In this document: in pieces, positions 56,266 through 64,000 of the stretch
Numbering within the stretch: the stretch's first letter is position 1
Layout of the letters: each line of letters opens with the position of its first letter
Source: Cognatazoarcus halotolerans
GTDB lineage: Bacteria; Pseudomonadota; Gammaproteobacteria; Burkholderiales; Rhodocyclaceae
Reading direction: 5' to 3'
Assembly: GCF_009800965.1 (NCBI RefSeq)
Contig: NZ_WUAF01000011.1
Location: 62,001-126,000 of the forward strand
Length of the DNA: 64,000 nucleotides
Program-made: the position numbers and the translations under genes
The notes under the pieces: model-generated
What the model was told of the DNA's origin: nothing
The model's input: only the letters and a program-made list of their open reading frames with translations
Database searches by the model: none

Positions 56266-56431
56266 GTGTTCTCCTCCGCCTGGGTAAAAGTACCAGTCTG
56301 CTCGGGCTGGATGCGCAATTCATGACGCGTGTCAAAAGATGGTCATTTTTTGTCGATGAAAGTGCGGTCGTCGGTTTCTTGGGCGTTTTGCCCCCGGACG
56401 TATCCGGCATGCCGTTCAAATGGAGATTTTC

Positions 56432-56884
56432 ATGTATCAGAATCGCTGGTTCGAAGATTTTTCGGTGGGTGAGCGCTTCGTGAGCCAAGGCTGCACGCTG
56501 ACCGAGGCCGCCATCATCGATTATGCCTTTCGCTATGATCCGCAGCCCTTCCACCTCGACGCGGGTGCGGCTGCCCGTTCGCCATACGGTGGCTTGATTG
56601 CGAGCGGGTTTCAGACCGTTGCCTTGTGCTTCCGGCTTTTCATACAGAGCGGAATCATCATCGAGTCGAGCATCGGCTCCCCCGGGCTGGATGAACTCCG
56701 CTGGCTTGCACCGGTTCGTCCCGACGATACGCTTCATTCCGAGGTGGAGGTGCTTGAGCTTCGGCCGTCCCGCTCCAAACCGGATCGCGGTATCGTCCGG
56801 ATGCGCTACGAGGCCCTGAACCAGCGCGGCGAACCTGTCTTGAGCTTCATCGGCAATCACCTGCTTCTGCGGCGACCGCAATAG
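56432..56884 (+). CDS. MaoC-type acyl dehydratase
   Basis: 150 aa hot-dog fold. Asp and His of the hydratase dyad are in DPQPFHLDAGAA. FEDFSVGERF at the start is the family opening. ATG 56432 is used, as GGAG (56422-56425) lies 6 nt upstream; ATG 56420 is the alternative. May hydrate enoyl-CoA; substrate unknown. Confidence 0.85.
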   Translation: MYQNRWFEDFSVGERFVSQGCTLTEAAIIDYAFRYDPQPFHLDAGAAARSPYGGLIASGFQTVALCFRLFIQSGIIIESSIGSPGLDELRWLAPVRPDDTLHSEVEVLELRPSRSKPDRGIVRMRYEALNQRGEPVLSFIGNHLLLRRPQ

Positions 56885-56890
56885 CGTCTT

Positions 56891-57508
56891 TCAGTGGCGG
56901 GTGGCCAAATAGACGCCCGCCGCGATCATGATGCTGCCCGCGCTGCGATTGAGCCAGCGCACCGCGCCAGGGGTCTTGAGTCGTTTGGAGGCCCATGCTG
57001 CCGAGGTGGCGATCAGCATCAGGCCGAGCATCAAGGCAATCACGGTGAGCATGGAGGCAATCGAGATATCCCGCGCAGTGAGCGTGGTCAGATCGATGAA
57101 GGTCGGCAGAAAAGCGATATAGAACAGAATCACCTTCGGGTTTGACGCCGATATGAGAAAACCCTGGACGAAACTGGCGAGCCCGCTCCCGCTGGCAACA
57201 GGTTGATCCGCCTCGTTGATCTTCGGCCGGGTCGTGAACATTTTCCATCCGAGATAGAGCAGGTAGGCTGCACCGAGGATGCGGATGGCCGTAAACAGTT
57301 CGCCCCAGTGATGTGCGACCGCGGCCAGCCCGAGGCTGGCGAGGACAAGATATACGGCGTCGCTGATGGTCATGCCGAAGGCGAGCATCGCGCACGAGCG
57401 CGCGCCGAACATCATTGCCCGGGCAAGGATGGCAAACACGCCCGGCCCGGGTGTGATGCCAAAGATGAATATCGCCAGAAAAAAGCTGATTCCACTTTCG
57501 AAGCTCAT
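56891..57508 (-). CDS. LysE/RhtB family exporter
   Basis: 205 aa with about six membrane helices. ITPGPGVFAILARAMMFGAR at the N-terminus and GFLISASNPKVILFYIAFLP are LysE signatures. Exports amino acids or related metabolites; the substrate cannot be told. It ends 6 bp from the maoC stop, convergent, with no clear terminator between. Confidence 0.87.
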   Translation of the reverse strand: MSFESGISFFLAIFIFGITPGPGVFAILARAMMFGARSCAMLAFGMTISDAVYLVLASLGLAAVAHHWGELFTAIRILGAAYLLYLGWKMFTTRPKINEADQPVASGSGLASFVQGFLISASNPKVILFYIAFLPTFIDLTTLTARDISIASMLTVIALMLGLMLIATSAAWASKRLKTPGAVRWLNRSAGSIMIAAGVYLATRH

Positions 57509-57534
57509 TGAGCGGAGTCCTTCTGTGCCGGAGG

Positions 57535-58056
57535 TCAGTTTTCCGAGCGCACGAGGTCGATATCGACCATCAGATCCGCGGAAATGCGTTCGAGATCATC
57601 TTGCAGGGCGGCAATGTCGAAACCGGGTGCGGCAAGCAACTCGGCGTCGGCCTTGAACAGCATTTCGGCGGACATCGGTGCGCTGGCCGTGCCAGTCACG
57701 AGCTTCTCGACGTTGACTGCATGGCGGGCGAGCACGGTCGTGACTTCGCGAACGATCCCGAGACGGTCGTGACCGACGAGTTGCAGCGAGAATCGCGCAC
57801 CTGCCGCCGACGTGATCTCGGGACCACTCGTTTCGACGAGCACCCGTAACTCGGGAAGGTCGGAAAGTGCCTTGCTCAGTCGCGTGACATGCTCATCGGG
57901 TACTTCGATGCGTACGATCCCGGCGAATTTGCCCGACAGGCGGGACATGGAGGATTCGAGCCAGTTGCCTTCATGTCTGCTGATTGTGGATGCCAGCTTT
58001 TCGACCAGCCCGTGGCGATCGTCGCCGATTACAGTGAGTACGAGAGACTGGGTCAT
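57535..58056 (-). CDS. Tandem ACT-domain protein, GcvR-like
   Basis: 173 aa of two ACT domains: residues about 4-75 (VLTVIGDDRHGLVEKLAS) and 88-165 (LQLVGHDRLGIVREVTTVLARH). ACT pairs bind amino acids; GcvR represses the glycine cleavage operon in E. coli by binding GcvA. ATG 58056. The frame ahead of it to 58236 is not like the family. Diverges from the MazG-like gene; the gap 58057-58284 has a TATAGT-like -10 near 58250 but no clear -35. Confidence 0.82.
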   Translation of the reverse strand: MTQSLVLTVIGDDRHGLVEKLASTISRHEGNWLESSMSRLSGKFAGIVRIEVPDEHVTRLSKALSDLPELRVLVETSGPEITSAAGARFSLQLVGHDRLGIVREVTTVLARHAVNVEKLVTGTASAPMSAEMLFKADAELLAAPGFDIAALQDDLERISADLMVDIDLVRSEN

Positions 58057-58284
58057 TTCCGATCCTCTGGTTGCGCGTGAATGATTGCAGGTGCGACTGT
58101 GCCTGAGCGGGCTGGATCGCCGCAAGTGTCTATCCGAAGCATAGATCCCGGTGTGGCTCGAATGGTGTCGGCAGTACGAAGGGCGAGGGCGGGATGATAC
58201 GGTGTTGGCGGTGCCACCGTTCTTTCGATCGCGCATCCTGCGCAGGGTTTATAGTGCCGGCCTGGCAAATGAAGGCGCGTCAAC

Positions 58285-58674
58285 ATGAAAGACGATCAAT
58301 TGCGCGGGCTCACCGAGCTTGTATGCGCGTTTCGCGACGAGCGGGACTGGGCCCAGTTCCATTCTCTTCGCAACCTGGTCACTTCGCTCAGTCTTGAGGC
58401 CGCCGAACTCCTGGAACTCACGCAGTGGCGTTCGGACGCCGAGGTGGAGTCGCTGCCAAAAGAGGCCGCTTCCCGAGAGGCGCTTGGCGACGAGTGCGCG
58501 GACATCCTCCTCTATCTGTTGCTGATTGCCGATCGTACCGGTATCGATCTGGCCGACGCGGCGCGCCGGAAACTCATCAAGAATGCGGACAAGTATCCGG
58601 TCGAGACGAGCCGCGGCTCACGCGAGAAATACACTCGCCTCAAGAGCGTCGCCCGGGCTGCGGAGAAGGACTGA
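58285..58674 (+). CDS. MazG-like nucleotide pyrophosphohydrolase
   Basis: 129 aa helical protein. The metal-site pattern is SLEAAELLEL...DECADILLYLLL, with EExxE and ExxD residues, as in the small MazG/RS21-C6 (dCTP pyrophosphatase) group. It hydrolyses non-canonical or surplus NTPs. Directly followed by yaeQ. Confidence 0.85.
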   Translation: MKDDQLRGLTELVCAFRDERDWAQFHSLRNLVTSLSLEAAELLELTQWRSDAEVESLPKEAASREALGDECADILLYLLLIADRTGIDLADAARRKLIKNADKYPVETSRGSREKYTRLKSVARAAEKD

Positions 58675-58675
58675 C

Positions 58676-59215
58676 ATGGCCTTGCGCGCGACCATTTTCA
58701 AGAGTGTTCTCAGTGTGTCGGACCTGGATCGGCACTACTACGCCGAACACGCCCTTACGTTGGCAAGACATCCGTCGGAGACCGATGAGCGGATGATGGT
58801 TCGCGTGCTGGCTTTCGCTCTGTTCGCGGATGAACGACTCGAGTTCGGCCGCGGCTTGTCGAGCGAAGACGAACCCGCCCTTTGGCTCAGGGACTACGGC
58901 GGTGAGATCCGGCTGTGGATAGAAGTTGGTTTGCCTGACGAGCGCGTCCTGCGCAAGGCATCGGGGCGGGCCGAGCGGGTGGTGCTTCTGGCTTACGGCG
59001 GGCGGGCAGCGGAGGTATGGTGGCAGAACCAGCGTGCGGCACTTGCTCGCCTTGATAATCTGACCGTGCTTGCGGTTCCGCAAGAGGCCTCGCGCGGGCT
59101 TGCAGCCATGGCCGAGCGCGGCATGCAGTTGCAGGTGACGGTGCAGGATGGCGAACTGTGGTTTTCGTCCGCGGATTCAGCGGTTCAGGTGAGCTTCGAG
59201 CGACTCAAGGACTGA
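58676..59215 (+). CDS. yaeQ: YaeQ family protein
   Basis: 179 aa. Start MALRATIFKSVLSVSDLDRHYY and the blocks ERMMVRVLAFAL, DEPALW and IRLWIEVGLPDE are YaeQ, a PD-(D/E)xK nuclease-like fold of unknown role. GGAGAAGGA lies before ATG 58676, which is 1 bp after the MazG-like stop. Confidence 0.93.
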   Translation: MALRATIFKSVLSVSDLDRHYYAEHALTLARHPSETDERMMVRVLAFALFADERLEFGRGLSSEDEPALWLRDYGGEIRLWIEVGLPDERVLRKASGRAERVVLLAYGGRAAEVWWQNQRAALARLDNLTVLAVPQEASRGLAAMAERGMQLQVTVQDGELWFSSADSAVQVSFERLKD

Positions 59216-59290
59216 GATAAGGGCGGGGGTGTTCCGACAAGGCCGTCCGGTCGACCCCACATGTCGGGAGGTCGAGGCGTCCTCCGTGGC

Positions 59291-59944
59291 TCAACGCTTC
59301 AGATGACCAACGGCCCAAACGGCAGCCTCGACCCGGGAGCGCAGGTTGAGTTTGCGAAGAATGTGTTTGACGTGCACCTTCACCGTGCCTTCCGCGATAT
59401 CGAGGTCGCGCGCGATGAGCTTGTTGCTCAGACCGCTGGCCAGCCGTTCGATGATTCGCAACTCCTGTTCCGTGAGCCCCGCGTCCTCGGGGCTTTCCGG
59501 GCGCGGCTCGCCCCTGAGCGCGCTTGCCAGCAAATGGGTAAGGCTGTCCGAGACGACCACCTGTCCGTTCGCGGCCGCTTTGAGGCGGTCGACCATCTGC
59601 TCCGGTTCCATGTCCTTGAGCAGGTAGCCATCCGCGCCGGCGCGCAACGCGGCGACCAGATCCTCGCCATGGTCCGACACGGTAATGATGAGTATGCGGG
59701 TGTCGGTATCCGTCGCCTTGATGGCCCGGAGCACCTCGAGGCCGCTGATGTCGCGCATGTTCAGGTCGAGCAACATCAGATCGGGCTGCAGGCGCTGCTG
59801 AAGTTCGATGCCCTCCGCGCCGCCGGAAGCCTCGCCGATCAGCGCGAAGCTCGCGATGGTCTGGATCAGCTGGCTGAGCCCGCGACGGAATAACGGATGA
59901 TCGTCCACTAGCAGAACGGTCTGGTGAGGTTCAGGCGTGCTCAT
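59291..59944 (-). CDS. narL: NarL-type response regulator
   Basis: 217 aa. Receiver domain: VDDHPLFRRGL with the two Asp, phospho-Asp in LMLLDLNM, and Lys in LLKDMEPEQ. C-terminal LuxR-type helix-turn-helix: LTEQELRIIERLASGLSNK and EGTVKVHVKHILRKL. Partner of NarX; activates nitrate respiration genes in relatives. It overlaps narX by 14 nt. Confidence 0.92.
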   Translation of the reverse strand: MSTPEPHQTVLLVDDHPLFRRGLSQLIQTIASFALIGEASGGAEGIELQQRLQPDLMLLDLNMRDISGLEVLRAIKATDTDTRILIITVSDHGEDLVAALRAGADGYLLKDMEPEQMVDRLKAAANGQVVVSDSLTHLLASALRGEPRPESPEDAGLTEQELRIIERLASGLSNKLIARDLDIAEGTVKVHVKHILRKLNLRSRVEAAVWAVGHLKR

Positions 59945-61895
59945 GAGGGGTTTCCGTATCCGGTTGAGTAGCCGGAAAGCGTAGCGTTACCCGCGTTCCG
60001 CCTCCCGGGCGCGGATCGATCTGCACACTGCCGCGCAGGCTCAGTGCGCGCTCTTTCATGATGGCGGTGCCGTGGTGTCCGGCCGGTGCGGCGCCCGCCG
60101 AGAGAAGGCCGACTCCGTCGTCGTCGATGACTGCGATCACTTCGCCGTCTTCCCGGTATTCGATCAAGACGCTGGCGTTAGCCGCGCGCGCGTGGCGGGT
60201 CATGTTCGACAGGGCCTCGCGTATTACGTGCAGGGCGTGAATCTCCTGGTTCGGCGTGAGATGGCAGCCATGAAGCTGCGTCTCGAGGGTGATTGGAACA
60301 CCACTGCGTGCGCTGTATTCGCCGACCGTCGCATTGAGAAGATCGAGAAAGTCTCCCTCCATCCGAAGCCGAAAGGTCGACAGCAATTCCCTCAACTGAC
60401 GATAAGCGAGATTGATGCCTTCACGCAGGTCACCGAGCACCACCCGGGCCTTCGCGCTGCTTTGAGGTGAGTCGAGCATGGGCTGGAGCAGGCTGGCCTG
60501 AATCTTCATGTAGGAGAGTGACTGGGCCAGCGAATCGTGCAGCTCCCGGGCAATCGTCGAGCGTTCCTCCTGCAAGGCGACGAGGCGATCCCGCTCTGAC
60601 TGAAACGAGATACCCTGCGCGATACCGATATGCTTGGCGACTGCGTTCAACAGCATTTCCTGCCACTCCTCGAGTTCATGATGCTCCTCGAGCAGCACCC
60701 GGAGCACGCCATAATGATGATCGGCATCGCGCAGGGCGAGCTGGCGCAAGCGGGTGTCGGATCCATCGGGACGCAGGACTCGCAGCACCGGGCCCGTATT
60801 GCCTGCCCGAGCCGGCACGGCCGGTCGGAGCCTTTCGCGACGGGCAAGCGTGGTTATGTAGCCGTCGAACTCGGGGCATCGGGGACAGCCTTCCGCGCTG
60901 CGGTCATCGCAATTGCCGATCGAACTGGCAAGTATCGATGCGCTGCCGCCATGCTTGGGCAGTTGACACAGCATGCTGCCGGACAGGCCCAGAACCTCCT
61001 CCAGATCGTCGAGCACCTTGCGGTAACTTTCCTGCCGGCCGGGCGCGTTGTACAGATGGGATATCGAGTCATAAAGCAGCTTGAGCGAACGGTTGCTGCG
61101 GCTCAGTTCTGCCGTCTTTGCCGCGACCTGTTGTTCCATCCGTCCGCAGAGCGAAGCCAGCTGCGATGACATCAGATTGAACGACTCGGCCAGGTGCCCC
61201 AGCTCATCATGGTTTTGGTAACGGATGGGTGATTCGAAATCGCCGCGTGCCACGCGTTCGGCTCCGGCGACCAACTGCTCCATCGGTAAGGCGACGCGGC
61301 GATGCAGCAGCACCAGGGTCGGCATGAGCAGAATCAGGATAAGTGCCAGCGCTGCGGCCAGCGTCAGCCGCAACTGGCGAATACGGTTCTCGGCGTCGAG
61401 CTCGAGGTGCTCGACGAACTCATTGATGGTGGATACGAGCAGGTCAATTTCAGCGATCAGCGCCGGGCCGTCCTTCGATACGGTTGAGGCTCCGTTTGCA
61501 AAGCGCAGAATGTGTGGCTTCACGACCCCACTCCAGGTCTGCTTTACCTTTTCGTAGCTGGTGTCCATCGATCTGGACGAAACTCGCTTGATCGCCCCGC
61601 GCAGCGTGTCGGAGGCGATTTCGGTGTCGAAGGCGGCAATTTCAGCCACTACTCGCTGACGCCCCGGTGCGTCTTCCGCAGTGAGTGCCAGATTGGCCAG
61701 ACGATGACTCTTGTGGCGCAGGCTGCCGGCAACGTTGATGGCGATCCCGCTACCTTGTACCCGCTCCGCGATGCGCTCGGAGGCCGCGATCACGATCAAA
61801 CCGACCATCGCTATGGCGGCGACGGCCATGGATGTTCTGCTGACGATGGAATGGCGCCAGTCGGGCGCCGGACGGAGCGGCATTCTCGGGTTCAT
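59931..61895 (-). CDS. narX: NarX-type nitrate sensor histidine kinase
   Basis: 654 aa. Membrane helices at about 21-39 and 174-198 flank a periplasmic sensor with the nitrate-binding P-box AINVAGSLRHKSHRLA. A HAMP segment, a long linker with several Cys (GCPRCPEF), HisKA_3 with ARELHDSLAQSL (phospho-His) and the ATPase N, G1 and G2 boxes follow (VIREALSNMTRHA, DDDGVGL). The Cys-rich linker resembles the central module of NarX and NarQ. It detects nitrate and signals to NarL. Confidence 0.92.
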   Translation of the reverse strand: MNPRMPLRPAPDWRHSIVSRTSMAVAAIAMVGLIVIAASERIAERVQGSGIAINVAGSLRHKSHRLANLALTAEDAPGRQRVVAEIAAFDTEIASDTLRGAIKRVSSRSMDTSYEKVKQTWSGVVKPHILRFANGASTVSKDGPALIAEIDLLVSTINEFVEHLELDAENRIRQLRLTLAAALALILILLMPTLVLLHRRVALPMEQLVAGAERVARGDFESPIRYQNHDELGHLAESFNLMSSQLASLCGRMEQQVAAKTAELSRSNRSLKLLYDSISHLYNAPGRQESYRKVLDDLEEVLGLSGSMLCQLPKHGGSASILASSIGNCDDRSAEGCPRCPEFDGYITTLARRERLRPAVPARAGNTGPVLRVLRPDGSDTRLRQLALRDADHHYGVLRVLLEEHHELEEWQEMLLNAVAKHIGIAQGISFQSERDRLVALQEERSTIARELHDSLAQSLSYMKIQASLLQPMLDSPQSSAKARVVLGDLREGINLAYRQLRELLSTFRLRMEGDFLDLLNATVGEYSARSGVPITLETQLHGCHLTPNQEIHALHVIREALSNMTRHARAANASVLIEYREDGEVIAVIDDDGVGLLSAGAAPAGHHGTAIMKERALSLRGSVQIDPRPGGGTRVTLRFPATQPDTETPHEHA

Positions 61896-61933
61896 TGCGA
61901 TTTGCTCGATTCTCTCTCAGATGGTCCTGCAGA

Positions 61934-61966
61934 AGCTTGCAAGCTGCGGGGTATTGGGGATACCCC
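61934..61966. promoter_or_regulatory. Two palindromes between narX and the Crp/Fnr gene
   Basis: AGCTTGCAAGCT (61934-61945), a perfect 12-bp palindrome, and GGGGTAT-N5-ATACCCC (61948-61966). The second resembles NarL heptamers (TACCCC) but in a tail-to-tail order instead of the 7-2-7 order. The gap 61896-62167 has no other feature that I can support apart from TTGACT (61984-61989), a possible -35 without a clear -10. Confidence 0.5.
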
Positions 61967-62167
61967 CTCCGCATCGATGCCAATTGACTCCCACTGCTGG
62001 GGTGCAAATGAAGGTTCATTAAAACAATCGTTTGGCGTCGTGCGCATGTACCTCGAAAGTGGTAGTCCGAGTGGAGGAGACGGAGATGGCGCCCCTTCGC
62101 GCGCGCGCGGATGCTTTCTACACTCCGGCAACCAATCCTGGATCAGCACGGGGAGTGCAGAGAAGTC

Positions 62168-62854
62168 ATGTGTCCGCAAAGCAAGGATCCTGTTTGTCAC
62201 GTTCTTTCAGGGCTGGATCAGTTCGGTTCGCTGGATGCCGACACGCTTCAGGAATTGCAGGCGGGCGCCAGCCTCTATCGTATATCGCGGGGCGAAATGC
62301 TGTTCCACAAGGGAGATTCGGCGGACGGCGTGCATCTGGTGATCGAGGGTGAGATAAAACTGTTCTTCCTGTCAGCCAATGGCACCGAGAAACTGATCAG
62401 CACGGTAAGCGATGGTGAAAGCTTCGGCGAGGAATGCGTGCTGCTCCCCGGCCCGAGGCGCTTCTCCGCCCAGGGTACCCGCGATACCGTCGGCTTGCGG
62501 TTGCGAAAGCAGACGCTCGACGAAGTGATGGCGGCCGATTGCACGCTTGCCCGCGCCTTGCTGCGGAGCTTGAGCGGCCGTATGGATGCGTTGATGGAGA
62601 GCATGGAGAATTGCGTACAGCGCAACAGTATCCAGCGGGTCGCATATTACCTCGTGCAGCATGCCCCGACGTCATCCGAGCGATATGAACTGCAACTGGC
62701 CGCGAACAAACAGGAGATCGCGGCCCAGCTGAATGTCACGCCGGAAACGTTTTCTCGCGTTCTCGGCCGTCTGACAAGGGACGGACTGATCCGCTCGCAG
62801 GGGCGTTGCATCGAGGTCATGAGCCAGCATCTGTTGCGTGCCTGCGCCGGTTGA
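62168..62854 (+). CDS. Crp/Fnr family regulator, Dnr-like
   Basis: 228 aa. cAMP-binding-like beta roll (about 20-115; GEMLFHKGDSADGVHLVIEGEIK), a long helix, and a helix-turn-helix NKQEIAAQLNVTPETFSRVLGRL with the Fnr-type E-SR contacts. The N-terminus has only Cys2 and Cys10, lacking the C-x2-C-x5-C of Fnr, so no oxygen-sensing Fe-S cluster. Probably a Dnr/NarR-type regulator of nitrate or NO genes. ATG 62168 with GAGAAG before it. Confidence 0.85.
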   Translation: MCPQSKDPVCHVLSGLDQFGSLDADTLQELQAGASLYRISRGEMLFHKGDSADGVHLVIEGEIKLFFLSANGTEKLISTVSDGESFGEECVLLPGPRRFSAQGTRDTVGLRLRKQTLDEVMAADCTLARALLRSLSGRMDALMESMENCVQRNSIQRVAYYLVQHAPTSSERYELQLAANKQEIAAQLNVTPETFSRVLGRLTRDGLIRSQGRCIEVMSQHLLRACAG

Positions 62855-62887
62855 TATCATGCCGAGCGGGCGTTTCGGTCTGTCCGT

Positions 62888-63586
62888 CTATCGCCTGATG
62901 GTGCTGGCATCCTGGCCAAACATTACGCGCTTGGCTTCATCATCCATCACCGGGGCCCTGTTGATCGATTCGGCCAGCTCGTAAGCGCGAATCGTCGCCG
63001 GCCGCGCCGCAATCGAATCAAACCAGCGCTTGAGATTCGGGAAGTCGCCCAGGTTCTGCCGTTGACGCTCGTGGGGAACGATCCACGGATAGCATGCCAT
63101 GTCGGCAATCGAATATTCGCCGACGATGAATTCCCGCCCCGCGAGCTGACGGTCGAGCACCGCGTACAGGCGCGCGGTCTCCTTCACGTAACGATCGATC
63201 GCGTAAGCGATGGGCTCGGGCGCGTATTGAACGAAGTGATGGTTTTGTCCCGCCATTGGTCCAAGTCCTCCCATCTGCCAGAAGACCCACTGCATTGCCT
63301 CGATGCGGGCGCGCGATCCAGAGGGCAGGAATTTTCCTGTCTTCTCCGCGAGATACTGCAGTATGGCCCCCGATTCGAACACTGATAACGGTTCGCCGCC
63401 ATCGGAAGGCTCATGGTCCACGATGGCCGGGATCCGGTTGTTGGGGGCTATCCGGAGAAAATCGGGATCGAATTGTTCGCCCCGGGAGATGTTTATTGGC
63501 CTGATGGTGTAGGGGAGGCCGCTTTCTTCCAGAAAAAGGGTGATCTTGTGACCGTTTGGGGTCGTCCAGTAGTAGAGATCGATCAT
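62888..63586 (-). CDS. Glutathione S-transferase, YfcG/YghU type
   Basis: 232 aa. N-terminal thioredoxin-like domain begins [21 protein letters not shown]; the TPN segment and ISRGEQF are features of the YfcG/YghU group that uses bound glutathione disulfide for disulfide-bond reduction. [12 protein letters not shown] binds glutathione. ATG 63586 was chosen because GAGGAA precedes it; ATG 63601 is the alternative. Confidence 0.85.
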   Translation of the reverse strand: MIDLYYWTTPNGHKITLFLEESGLPYTIRPINISRGEQFDPDFLRIAPNNRIPAIVDHEPSDGGEPLSVFESGAILQYLAEKTGKFLPSGSRARIEAMQWVFWQMGGLGPMAGQNHHFVQYAPEPIAYAIDRYVKETARLYAVLDRQLAGREFIVGEYSIADMACYPWIVPHERQRQNLGDFPNLKRWFDSIAARPATIRAYELAESINRAPVMDDEAKRVMFGQDASTIRR

Positions 63587-63690
63587 GGTGTCGTTCCTCA
63601 TTGTTGAAGCGTGCGTATTTGGGCGATCCCCGGTCGTGTCGCCTGGTGTTTGCGCGATGCTATGATCGGCCGGAATTACAGGGAGGCCTC

Positions 63691-64000
63691 ATGAGATTCG
63701 GAACACCACTTTCGCCGACGGCGCTGCGGGTGATGTTGCTTGGTGCCGGGGAGCTCGGCAAGGAAGTCATCATCGCGCTGCAGCGCCTCGGTGTCGAGGT
63801 GATTGCGGTTGATCGCTATCCCGATGCCCCGGGCCATCAGGTCGCGCATCGCGCGCATGTCATTTCGATGACCGACGGAGCCGCGTTGAGGGCACTTGTC
63901 GAAGCGGAGAGACCGCACCTGATCGTGCCGGAGATCGAAGCGATCGCAACGGAAACCCTGCTTCAGATCGAGGCCGAGGGGCTCGCGGAAGTGATTCCTA
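63691..64000 (+). CDS. purT: Formate-dependent GAR transformylase PurT, 5' part
   Basis: First 103 residues only; the gene runs out of the window. ATP-grasp enzyme of purine synthesis: start [26 protein letters not shown] and [19 protein letters not shown], with [26 protein letters not shown] (63681-63686) before ATG 63691. It transfers formate to GAR with ATP. Confidence 0.93.
   Translation, partial: MRFGTPLSPTALRVMLLGAGELGKEVIIALQRLGVEVIAVDRYPDAPGHQVAHRAHVISMTDGAALRALVEAERPHLIVPEIEAIATETLLQIEAEGLAEVIP

Overview
The window is GC-rich, densely coded chromosomal DNA of a betaproteobacterium, most likely Rhodocyclales (Aromatoleum/Azoarcus/Thauera type). The main pointers are an aorABCDE-type tungsten aldehyde oxidoreductase cluster, a narXL pair beside a Crp/Fnr regulator (nitrate respiration), both aconitases AcnA and AcnB, and the LPS and arginine gene neighbourhoods. 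This assignment is inference from gene content. I see no rRNA, tRNA, insertion sequence, prophage or CRISPR array.

Layout. 1-6800: one eight-gene operon encodes the tungsten enzyme (AorA, AorB, AorC), two small accessory proteins (MoaD-like AorD and an unrecognised AorE) and a tungstate ABC transporter (TupB, TupC, TupA), so enzyme and metal supply are made together. It ends at a bidirectional terminator shared with sodB. 6800-8900: sodB and xseA on the minus strand. 9030-9162: an AT-rich patch plus DnaA-box-like sites. 9260-13060: exbB-exbD-lpxK-trm112-kdsB-adk, an envelope/LPS operon ending in a strong terminator. 13076-17150: PPi-type phosphofructokinase, a PEBP protein, murJ and rpsT. 17150-22740: argD-argF-(cytochrome c')-argG followed by small conserved genes (DUF2788, ppnP, yajQ). 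23000-26540: aspartic protease, CoA-type Nudix, CobD/CbiB-like protein and a thiolase.

26580-29117: an ATP-grasp/alpha-E gene pair preceded by a sigma-54 promoter and an NtrC-like site, which suggests nitrogen control. 29199-35630: rsgA, cytochrome c, M48 peptidase, orn, a GT39-like glycosyltransferase, rpmE and an OmpA-domain protein. 35641-44080: mostly small housekeeping or poorly described genes (arsC-like, dusC, a TrmB-like methyltransferase, SEC-C proteins, ykgJ, apa, S4 protein, a two-RCK K+ channel with a small membrane partner, HDOD). 44034-50331: acnA (with a coupled MOSC gene) and acnB diverge from a 425-bp region carrying a perfect inverted repeat. 50476-59215: DUF3014, YgiQ (probably leaderless), cardiolipin synthase, PPK2, MaoC, LysE, ACT protein, MazG-like and YaeQ. 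59291-62854: narL-narX and a divergent Crp/Fnr gene. 62888-64000: a glutathione transferase and the 5' part of purT, cut by the window end.

Most of the window is conserved housekeeping sequence. The most interesting parts are regulatory or architectural: the aor-tup operon with a hairpin between aorB and aorC, the sigma-54/NtrC control region of the ATP-grasp operon, the DnaA-box cluster before exbB, the leaderless ygiQ promoter with an embedded palindrome, and several gene overlaps.
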